Positions 39,569 to 51,636 of a stretch of 64,000 nt of DNA are shown here, piece after piece. Made by a program: the position numbers and the translations under genes. The stretch lies in contig NW_026251758.1 in NCBI RefSeq assembly GCF_025024155.1, positions 186,001 to 250,000 of the forward strand, given 5' to 3'. The notes under the pieces were generated by a model. The model did no database searches, was not told the DNA's origin, and saw only the letters and a list, made by a program, of their open reading frames with translations. This DNA is from Gamsiella multidivaricata. Lineage: Eukaryota > Mortierellomycota > Mortierellomycetes > Mortierellales > Mortierellaceae. Numbering within the stretch: position 1 is the stretch's first letter; each line of letters starts with the position of its first letter.

Positions 39569-41812
39569 TCACTGCCGACGGGTCCAGTTGGATCTATAGG
39601 AGACACGCGAATGGTCCCCGAGCACTACCCTCGCACGCTCGACTGCATCCACGCCCAACGCCGGACAGTCGTCGACACAGATACGCTCCAGTCCCCGTCC
39701 ACGCTCGTTCACCAGCGCCATGAGTCCGATCCCCGTCACCTGGCCCGAGTTTGCAAGATGAACAACCTCAATCTTCGGGCAGTGGTCCTTAATGTCCAAC
39801 ATCAGCCTGTCAGAGACGCTGATATAGCCCCCACATTCCAGTCGACAGAGTCCCGCACCACTGCTGGCTATCGCTTGTCGCAAGCCCAATTCGGTCACGC
39901 GTCCGCACTTGTTCAGGAGGAGCGTATGAAGATGCGGCAGAGGATGTGTGCTAAGGGACGACAACCCCTGACATGTCAAATATGGCGAGGAGCTGAGGTC
40001 AAGCATCTTCAATGAGCTCGACCACCCCTGCCGGGTCGATCCTTCCTCTGCAGATCCAGCTGCAATCAGTTGAATAGTTGCATCGCTTACTCCTTTGCAA
40101 GCATTCATCTGCAAGCTCTCTAGATTGGGTATACCAGCCACCCATCGCTGCATCACAAGGAAGGTCGCCGTGTGGCCGGACGTTTCAATAGAATCCGTGT
40201 AAAGATGCTTCAGTTGCGTCAACTGACAAATATTTTCGAGCGCCTCGATACCTCGAGGCCGCATGGTTCGGATGTCGAGCGTACTGAGATTCGGAAACCT
40301 GGAGACCAAGGCATCGATGCCCTCCTTTGCAAACAGCGATTCCCATCGGCCGATCGTCAGCTTCTTCATGTTCGGTAAAGGCACTGTGCTGTTGACCATT
40401 ACGCACACTTCCGTGATCCGACACTCAGAAATATCCAATTCCTCGAGCAATGAACATCGATCCAAAACTGACACCACCGCGGCATCCGTCACTCCAAAGC
40501 ATCCATGAAGGTCAAGAGATCGTAACTTGGGCGTTGCGGTCCAAAACAGCGAGAACTCTTGGTCGTAAATCCTGGAGTTCATTCTCAAGGACAATGATTC
40601 CAGGGCACTTGTCCGCTTCATTTTTATCAATTGGGTGAATAAAGTCCCTGAAATTTGCTGAGCGCATCCGAGTCGTAGCGCCTTGGGCGGGGTATACTTG
40701 GCCAAGTTGATGACGGTCTTATTGGTCACTTTGTTGTTGACATCCTGATCCGGCCGAGTTGGCAGATATAGTGCATGCTGAGGAATACGAATCAAGGATG
40801 GGACCCGCTTCGCAAGGTCGAGCGAATACCAAAAATGTCGCACTGAACTCAAGTACCTCATCCATTTTTTGCTGATCGTCAAGCATCTCACTCGTTCGAT
40901 AAAACTTAGGCTGTCAAACACGATCATAACCAACTCAAAGGGTAGCCTCTCCATTGGATCCAGCACGAGTGCTTCTTTCTATCAAGTCCATCATAGGATC
41001 AATATAGGTGTAACCTTGTCCTCCCAGCTTTTGCGTGAAAAAAAAAGTATGCGATACCTTTGCGATCTCGTCCAGTTTGGCACTCATCTCACTTGCAATA
41101 CGCGCTAAAGTCTATAAATATTAGATGAGGCTGTCACTGATTTTTGCGCAAATGATATGTTGAGTTACCTAGCAAAACAACAGCGCTTCTTATCCTACCT
41201 CGTACTCCTTTGTGCCTTTGGTGGATCGCTCAGCGCCAGAAATATAGATTTTGGCAGACGATCTGATGTTTTGCTGCATTCGAAGGATCTTTCCAGCGCG
41301 CAAATAACCCTGTGAGCGACATATTCAACGCATTCTTTAGAAAAACATGGTTCTGAGGACTGCCTGACTGACACACAAGCCTAATGTCTATGATCCATGG
41401 CTCCTACCTTTGGACTTTGGGTATGGTTTCGAATCATTGCCTTTGCGTCTGTCAGAGCGTTGTCCAGCCTGCCGAGTTTCTCAAAAGTCGCTGCTCTGCT
41501 GTCCAGCAAGTTGATATCCGTGGGCGCAATTGTCAACGCCCGGGAAAGATACTGGAGTGCGGCAGTAAAATCCTTCTGAGAAAACGCCTGTCGGGCAAGC
41601 TGAACGAGATCATTGACAGGCACCAGCTCCTTTAGTGGGGCCACGCTGGCATCAGGCCGAGATCCTGTTAGATATTTGCGTTGTCCAGCCACATTAAATG
41701 ATTGCTTTGTGGGATCCGAGTCGTTGGTGTCAGCAGCCATAACCGTATGCCGTGGATATGGAGAGGGTCGCTGTTTGGCTAAGAGCCCCGACGGAGCCTT
41801 TCCACTGCTCAT
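39569..41812 (-). CDS. DIA2: TPR / F-box / LRR protein, DIA2/Pof3-like SCF adaptor
   Basis: Likely substrate receptor of an SCF ubiquitin ligase; yeast Dia2 and fission-yeast Pof3 act at replication forks and on chromatin. Exons: 41408-41812, 41199-41309, 41058-41111, 39569-40978 (1980 nt, 659 aa), all phase 0. TPR repeats lie around residues 62-170 (ARQAFSQKDFTAALQYLSRA, then NLLDSRAATFEKLGRLDNA). The F-box is at ~197-240 (MERLPFELVMIVFDSLSF). LRRs of F-box type follow to the end (LRSLDLHGCFGVTDAAV, LEELDISECRITEV). The domain order TPR-Fbox-LRR is diagnostic of this family and is the basis of the symbol. Confidence 0.9.
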
Positions 41813-42121
41813 GATCAGAGTCTCTTGAATCTGCTCGGCTACTTTTTCAACGTGCTACTCCTTCTACGGGTTGGTCTTCTGATGACTGGTCGCCACTTGC
41901 CGCCTGTCGTCGGTGGGGTCCAGGTTTGCCGTCGCTTGGTAACAGTTGGTGGTTGGTGCTTTTCAGTGTGCCATTGTTTGATATTTTTTTAGGGTTGGAC
42001 TGCTTTGTTTTGGGCTGGTCTCTTTCCCCGCACCCGAATTTGGGGGACACTTTCTCTTTTCGTCATTCCGCACTTTCTTTCTCTTCGACATTCTCATCCT
42101 CACCACACCCCCATAATCACC
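41813..42121. promoter_or_regulatory. Compact divergent promoter, DIA2 / TPI1
   Basis: 309 bp between start codons. The TPI side ends in a CT-rich leader (TTTCTTTCTCTTCGACATTC), typical of highly expressed fungal genes. Confidence 0.55.
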
Positions 42122-43304
<1,183 letters not shown>

Positions 43305-43763
43305 AGCAGCTTATCGCGTAGTCGTTCGTTAGTCAACGCCTTATTTTTTTTGTCCACAAATCCACTATCAAAGTATCTCACTTGTATATAAAGTATCCTA
43401 AACCCAACAGTGCTTTGCCTTTATGACGGTTGCGAATATCGAACGCTATCTGAAAACAATTGCAAAAAATGACAAAATGAGATAAGATCCATGATCTGGG
43501 GATCGAAGGTCTCGTCGAATCACAATCGTGCTTGATAGGATACCTCTCTGACGTTTGATAAAAATCTGTAGGTGGCGCGTTTCTATCGGCGCGTTTTCTA
43601 CCAGGGCCTCTTTTCCAGCCGAACTGTAGGGGTAGCACTTTAGATTCAACATGTCACTTCTGTGGTATCGGCACGCGAGCCGCGATCGATTCGTTTTTGT
43701 AGCCTCATTCACTTTGCCTCCATCCTTTTGCATCTCTCGTCTCCTTGATTCCGACCTCACAAT
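43305..43763. other. Intergenic: TPI1 3' flank and SDR promoter
   Basis: 459 bp; no gene seen on either strand. Confidence 0.5.
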
Positions 43764-45186
<1,423 letters not shown>

Positions 45187-46156
45187 CCAAGATTTGTCGC
45201 GTTCCTCTACAGGGACGTGTAGAAGCAAAAAAATAATAAACAACGAAAACGACCACGGCCAATGAGGTTCACCACTGCACAGAAACAGCCAATATCTTGT
45301 CCCTCGTTCTTTATCCCTTTTTCTTCGCCATTCTGGTCACTCCAACCTCGGACCAGAAGTAAGAGACTCAGCCAGTACGACTACCATCACTACCAGCTCT
45401 GCCTCAGAATCCTGGGAGCGCAGGGCGCCTTCAGGGATATTGAAGCCTCAGTTTTTTATTTTTTTTTATTTTACACCACAATTCGCGGGATCGTATCGGC
45501 GCTGCATTCGTCTTGACTCTCAAATATCAAAGCATCTCAATACCGGCCCAAGTCGGCTCCCACACTTGTGCTTCTCGTCGGTACCCAGCTAGCTCTGTTG
45601 ATGGTTAAAAGGATATAATATGCGATCCAATGCCTCTGTTAATACAATTGGGGCGATACACAAACATGGGATAGAGCAACCAGAAGTACTAAGGAGAGGT
45701 GACAGAAATCCAAGGAGAGGCGACATATACTGCCAGTAACACCGACTATCGCCGATACCCCACTCCCCTTCCCTGCACACTTTCCAACAAACACTCCTCG
45801 CCTTCCTACTGCTTCTTCCTTACGATCCAAGGTGACTGCCGTCCCCTTCATATGCGCATCCATCTCCTTAACAAAATCTTACTGCCACTTTTTGTGGACT
45901 TGATTACTGCCATACTTGCGCCACACTATGGTGTGCGTCACGATCCGGGTGGCCATTCCGCATGGATGCTTGAGGAGGCCAAGAAGCCAGTAAAGGGGCC
46001 GGCTTTCCTAAATATACATCAACTACATTACAACCGGCACCCATCCTTCGCGCTTATGAGGCCTTTTGTTATTTAAGAAGGCAACATGGTAGATCCTCTT
46101 GCTCCATATTCTCGCTTTCATCTCTTATTTCCTCTATATCAATCTCATTTCCGACA
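45187..46156. other. Intergenic: SDR 3' flank and first CE4 promoter
   Basis: 970 bp. A 125-codon open frame at 45699-46076 plus has no recognisable motif or splice partner and is treated as chance. Confidence 0.5.
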
Positions 46157-47026
46157 ATGGTCTGCAAATACCTCCTGGCCGTAGTGGCTCTAGCCGTCAG
46201 TCTCCCGTCCCTGTGTCTCTCGTCTCCTATCCCACAGAGTATTAGCGCCCTCACCAGCACAGAGTCGACAAAGAGCGTAGGAGGCGATATTATCACGAGC
46301 TGCACAGTCCCCAACTCGTTCGCTATTACGTTTGATGATGGCCCCAGCATCTGGACCCACGAGTTGCTCGATTATTTGGCCATCAAGAGAGTCAAGGTGA
46401 CCTTTTTCGTTAATGGTCTCAACTACAACCTGATCACCGATCCGACGTTTGCTGCTGTTGTCAAGCGCGCCTATGATGAGGGTCATCAGATCGGCTCCCA
46501 CACATGGTCTCATGTCGATATCTCTCAGTCATCGACCAATCTTGCTAGTGAGATGGGCAAATGTAAGCTGGGCTCCTCTGTTCGTTATCTTTGAGAAAAA
46601 AAAAGAAAAAAAAAGCCCATGGTTGATCATTTTTCACTTGCTTCGTCGCGTATTGATGTAGTGGATGACGCACTCCTCAGTATCCTGGGTGTCCGCCCTG
46701 TGTATATGCGTCCTCCTTATGGCAACACATCGCCAGCGGCACTCTCTTGGATGGCAGAGCACGGCTATAAGGTCATCAACTGGAACGTCGACACCGACGA
46801 TTGGCAGCACCCAACCAATTACAAAGCTGATTTTGAGGGCTACAGAAAGGCACTCCAAGACCCGTCATCCAAGAACAAATCGTTCATCAGCCTGCAGCAT
46901 GATGCCGAACAGGGAACGGCTCAGGTGTTCGCCAAGCTTGCCGTCGAATATGTCTTGAGCAAAGGCTTTAACATCATGCCCGTCGGCGCCTGCCTTGGGG
47001 ACACAAGCGGATGGTATAGAAAATAG
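46157..47026 (+). CDS. Secreted polysaccharide (chitin) deacetylase, CE4 family, copy 1
   Basis: Removes acetyl groups from chitin or related cell-wall polymers, outside the cell. Exons 46157-46562 and 46662-47026 (771 nt, 256 aa). A signal peptide covers ~1-22. NodB-domain motifs: TFDDGP (Asp60, Asp61), the metal-binding pair SHTWSH (His115, His119), MRPPYG, DTDDWQ and SLQHD. It has no GPI-type tail. It forms a tandem pair with the gene at 48569. Both share the phase 1 intron just before LDDA; this copy has no intron in the DDWQHPT segment where copy 2 has one. Exact substrate is inferred from family. Confidence 0.94.
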
Positions 47027-48568
47027 AGAGCACAAAACAGGAGGAGGACCAGCCTCCAGCTAGAGATGCATTTTTATGGTCCGTGGGTTGAGCATTTCAT
47101 CTTTTTTCCGGACACTTTCATAAGAGCCAGATCACATCGCATTTCTCTTGACTAATTTTCCGCGGCAAAAAAACTCATCGAAGTACAGCTCGCACTTTTC
47201 GGTGCTGACCTGGATCATCAGCTTACATAGTCTACATACGTATCATATTCTAGAGTATCTATTTCTTTATTTACATACTGCATCATCTATTTTCTAACGG
47301 CATAACTTTCAGGCTTTTTCATGTTTATTAATACCATGCGACAAGAACTCGATACATAAAACGAATTATGAACTCCTTGGCCACTTACAGTCCACCAAAA
47401 AAATAGGTGACGGATAATTACGAAAAATTCCAAAATCGCAGCGGATGGAACAAAGCTGGGTACTGCTCCAGGGGCGAAGCAACGTTTTCAGTTTTCGTGT
47501 GCATTTCCTAGGCCGCTGTGCATTATCGCATTAGTGTGTGTGCACTGCAGGGTCTGCTGCTAAAATACACTGGGACAATGGGCCATTGGTCGGCCATTAA
47601 TTTGCAGAGCATGTGGACGGGCATCCTGACTATGGGCATAAAAATAGCAGATCTGACTGAATGAAACGCACGAACGCAACCTGAAAACAGCCCCTCTGGT
47701 CACTTAGAGTTCATGCATGCGTGGTGCTCTCAAAGGATGCCAGGGGTGTATGGAGAGGCGGATAATCTGTTGCTATGATATTATGGCTGCCGTAGCCTAG
47801 TACTGCGACTGTGGCACCGTTCACCATTGCTGCCGGAGTGAACGCCACCGCGGAGTAAATGATCTGAAGCTTAAGGGAGTCAGAACCCTGTCAATTCTTT
47901 CGATCACACCGGATCTCGTAGATCCCGTCATAGGACTACCCTTTCAGGTGGCGCCATGAAAACACTTCTTATCTCTATCGACATACATCTATAGGGACAC
48001 TGTGCAGGCCGTTTTACACCATTAAACCTCATTCTCTGTCATTATCGCACGTCTGTCTTTACCAGGAAAAGCGCGTCTTTGCAAGACACATCACGGAGAC
48101 AAGGACGCTCTCGGTACGGTCTAGGCCTACTGAGGCGGAGCCCCTCTCTTTTTGTTACATTTCTATTGCCCTGATCCACATCAGAGCATTTGTGGAGGGG
48201 AAAACAACAACCTTACTGAGCTGAATCTCGTTATTGGTTGACCGCAATAACTTATATTTTTATTTTTACAACACCTTGAGTATGCGGGCTCCGTTTAAAC
48301 ACCGGCCATCGATGCGGGTTGGCGCGTTCGAGGCTGTTTGTCACCGCGCCAGTGTGTCTTGATACGAGACATGTTGTTCCCTTTTCTTTGTACAATAATA
48401 GGAGGAGCTAGAAATGATATATAACGACCCGGGGTTCCTCTTCTTTTTTTTTTCTTCAAGCGCATACCACTTCCCCACACAGCATTCTCTTTCTTTTGCT
48501 CATACCACTACCTCTCCTTTCTACAGCATCAACACTCTTCTCTCTCCTCTCTCCCCACAAATATAACA
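47027..48568. other. Intergenic between the two CE4 genes
   Basis: 1.54 kb with no gene remnant seen on either strand, so the pair is not a very recent duplication of a longer block. It contains the copy 2 promoter. Confidence 0.5.
48418..48424 (+). promoter_or_regulatory. TATA-like element upstream of CE4 copy 2
   Basis: TATATAA about 145 nt before the ATG, followed by a CT-rich leader. Position fits a fungal TATA box with a leader of ~100 nt, but this is only a sequence match. Confidence 0.35.
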
Positions 48569-49685
48569 ATGGCTCCCATTACTCGTCTCGCTGTCCTCGC
48601 GATGCTTGCCTCCGCAGCATTCGTCAATGCTGTCCCAGTCCTCGCACCCGTGGAGCCTTCGGGTGCCGTGCCCGCTTTGGCGGCCAGTGATGCCTTTGCC
48701 TCAGCCCCCGAGACGTCCAGTCCTGTTCTGGAGAAGCGTGCTGTTGCCACCGTCATCACTAAGTGCACTAAGCCAGGCACTATTGCCATCACCTTTGACG
48801 ATGGTCCATCGGATTTCACCAACGGTCTTCTTGATATCTTGAAGAAAAAGGGTGTCAAAACAACCTTCTTCTTGAACGGTGTCAACTATGGCAATATCAC
48901 TGACCGCGCAGACGTTGTCAAGAGGGCTTACAAGGAGGGACATCAGATTGCATCCCACACCTGGAGCCACCAAGACTTGGCCACCCTTACCACAAGCCAA
49001 ATTAAAACCGAGATGAAGAAACGTAAGTGGGGTTCTTTTGATGTGTGAGGAGACTTGTGTCCGTGCACCGTCTCTTATCCGTGCAAGAGCTTAGAAGGAA
49101 ACGGTTGCACAAAAAAAGAAAACAAAGTGTTTCTTCTGTGAGTGTGCCATGGAAACCATCTTTAAAGCAAGCCCTGATCATCTCTCCCTCATTCATACGT
49201 GATCAACGTTTTTTATAGTCGATGACGCGGTCAAGAAGATCATCGGCGTGCGCCCTGTGTTCATGCGCCCTCCCTATGGTAGCGTGAATGACCAGGTCCT
49301 CAGTGTCTTGGGATCGCAAGGCTACAAGGTTGTTACCTGGGATAAGGACACCGAGGACTGGAAGCGTAAGTTGGAGTATTTTCTGAAGATGTTCAGTGAT
49401 TTGTTTGAAAATGGTGCTTACTGCTTACTGACATTGCTTCTTCATTCTTTACGATAATTAGACCCTACCGACGTCGCTAAGAGCTTGAAGGTTTACACAA
49501 AGATTTTCGGCACTGCTGGCGAGGTCAAGAAGGCCGGTCACATCGTCCTTGAGCACGACACCCACGAGTTGACAGCACTGTCGCTGGCTCCCCAGGCCAT
49601 CGACCTGGCCATCAGCAAGGGCTTCAAGGTTGTCCCCGTTGGTACCTGCTTGGGTGTCTCCAGCAGCGCCTGGTACAGGAAATAA
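48569..49685 (+). CDS. Secreted polysaccharide (chitin) deacetylase, CE4 family, copy 2
   Basis: Same role as copy 1. Exons 48569-49022, 49219-49365, 49462-49685 (825 nt, 274 aa). Signal peptide ~1-21 (MAPITRLAVLAMLASAAFVNA), then a ~35-residue pro-region ending at LEKR (residues 54-57), a Kex2-type dibasic site absent from copy 1. NodB motifs: TFDDGP (Asp77, Asp78), SHTWSH, MRPPYG, DTEDWK and LEHD. The extra intron lies in the DWK-HPTD segment. Both copies end in WYRK. The differing pro-regions suggest divergent processing. Confidence 0.95.
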
Positions 49686-50491
49686 ATATCGACTCTTGAA
49701 TCGATTTGCCAGCTCTAGAATCATTTTCTGCTTCAACAGAAGCTGGGATTCATGAACGTATTTAATTAGTACATCTATTCCATAATCATCGCAACCTCCT
49801 TTTACAAACATTCGTAGTTCAGTGCGAACTCTCTCCTCTCTTCACATGGTATAAAATAGCCCAAGGGCAATAAAATACTATATCCGTATAATATTACCGT
49901 TCCTCTTTTTGACGCGACGTAGTTTTTCGTGTTCAATCCCCTTAAATGTGTCTCCGAACTATGGCCTTCAGGCACCAGGAGCTCGGCAATCAAAATCAAA
50001 GAAGACGGGGCGGGGGGAACCACACTGATTGACTGTTGCGCTAATAAGTTTCGAAGAAGACCATAGCCTGACTTTTTTTTTTGGGACATGGTCATATGTC
50101 GAGTCAACGCTCTCAACTTTGCACCATACGGGGATAGCATCGTCCACTCATGCTCATGCTCAATACTATTATACATGTAATGACATGGCCGCTTGTTGCT
50201 ATTCGTCGCTCTATATAGCTAAAGAGAGAGAGAAAGAGAGAAAGAAAGAAAGAGAAAGAGAGCATTCTGTTTTTTCCAACTTTGCATGGAATGAACATTT
50301 CTCTTTCTCTTCATTCCCAATTCATTCATTCATCATCCTCATTCCTCAATCAGTACTGTCCCTTCACTCTCAGGACTCCCGCAAAATTTCTATCGTAACA
50401 CAAAACTCGGCTTCGCCCAAATTGCTTCCACCCTCCCGCCCTTCCATCCCCCCCTCCTCAACGCACCCACCTCAGGAAATTCATCGGCATC
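49686..50491. other. Intergenic: CE4 3' flank and Ral promoter
   Basis: 806 bp without a gene. It contains a GA/GAAA purine array (50221-50262) about 230 bp before the Ral ATG, followed by a CT-rich leader. Confidence 0.55.
50221..50262. repeat. (GA)n/(GAAA)n purine microsatellite
   Basis: AAAGAGAGAGAGAAAGAG-type array upstream of the Ral-like gene. It gives the Ser/Phe/Leu strings seen in antisense frames. Confidence 0.8.
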
Positions 50492-51281
50492 ATGGGCAAG
50501 AAAGCAAAGCAAGATATTCCCTTGCATAAGGTCATTATGGTCGGCTCTGGAGGTGTCGGAAAGTCCGCCTTGACACTTCAGTACATGTACGGCGACTTTG
50601 TGGAAGAATACGATCCCACCAAGGCGGACTCATATCGGAAAAAGATCTCGCTCGACAGCCACTCGTGTCAGATCGATATCTTGGATACCGCAGGCCAGGA
50701 GGAATACGCTGCTGTGAGTAACACTTTGTGGAACAGACAATGAAAATGGAAGGTTAGCAGGTTATGACTGTGTCTGGAACCTGCTTTTCTCATTAACTCT
50801 CTCTTTTTTTTTGTTTGTCATAGATCCGCGATAATTACTATCGGTCAGGGGAGGGATTCCTTTGCGTATTCTCGATATGTGAGTACGAGTCCTTTGTGCA
50901 CACACAAGAGTTCAGAGACCAAATTGCTCGAGTCCTCGACGACGACAAGGTACATCACTCAGTCTCATTCCTTTTTTCATTTATTTATTTAATTATTATT
51001 GCATGTCTGCTGACCAACTAACTCAACTGTTCATATTAAAATAGGTGCCATTTATCCTCGTCGGCAACAAGGCAGATTTGGGACAACTCCGTAGGGTGAA
51101 TGCAGCAGAGGCCACAGAAAGGGCTGCGGGATGGGGCTGTCATTACATGGAAACATCTGCCAAGACTAGACAGAACGTAGAAGAGGTCTACACGCTTTTG
51201 TTGAGACAGATCCAGGAGCGTAAACTCGGCAGCAAGGATCGCGATCGAAAGAGGAAGAAGAGAAAGTGTGTTATCCTCTGA
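50492..51281 (+). CDS. RAL: Ral-type small GTPase (Ras superfamily)
   Basis: Membrane-anchored signalling switch; animal Ral controls exocyst-dependent secretion. Exons 50492-50713, 50824-50949, 51045-51281 (585 nt, 194 aa). P-loop GSGGVGKS (18-25), [10 protein letters not shown] (65-74), NKAD (124-127), ETSAK (152-156) and a C-terminal CVIL box preceded by a basic RKRKKRK stretch; the final Leu predicts geranylgeranylation. The effector loop reads [12 protein letters not shown]: the Lys-Ala pair is the Ral hallmark, where Ras has Ile-Glu. [18 protein letters not shown] is also much closer to RalA than to Ras, Rap or Rheb. Introns are phase 0. The Ral assignment is from sequence pattern only; no tree was made. 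Confidence 0.93.
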
Positions 51282-51358
51282 AGAGGCACTAGGACCATTA
51301 ACACCATATCAGTCCAACAGAAAACTATTCACAACCTTCAGGTCCGAAGGAGCATTCG

Positions 51359-51360
<2 letters not shown>

Positions 51361-51386
<26 letters not shown>
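51361..51386. repeat. Poly-A tract in the Ral 3' flank
   Basis: About 26 A's some 80 nt after the Ral stop codon, in the expected 3'-UTR. Genomic poly-A here could reflect an old retroposed end or simple slippage. Confidence 0.8.
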
Positions 51387-51390
<4 letters not shown>

Positions 51391-51585
51391 TGGGAACGCA
51401 CGGCCGCGACAATATAGACTACACATATACTTAGCACCATAATCTAATCCTGGAGCCGTTATATACCATAAATATCATTTATTAATAGCTCGACAATGCT
51501 ATATTTGATGCTCAGTTATGAGCAAAAAGTGCTGGATCATTGTAGAAGATTGAGTGCCTTTAAATCGCCTGTTTCCCAAGTAGCC

Positions 51586-51636
51586 GTACCAATGCACCGC
51601 ATACATCCTGACGCTGCATTGGTACTAATGGTACGG
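51586..51636. repeat. Inverted repeat (11-bp perfect arms)
   Basis: GTACCAATGCA at 51586-51596 is the exact reverse complement of TGCATTGGTAC at 51615-51625, with an 18-nt loop. An extra copy TGGTACGG at 51629-51636 can pair with CCGTACCA at 51584-51591 as an alternative stem. Function unknown. Confidence 0.7.

Noticed and set aside
45699..46076. 125-codon plus-strand open frame before CE4 copy 1
   Set aside because: No motif, no signal peptide and no in-phase splice to the CE4 exon; it lies in the expected promoter.
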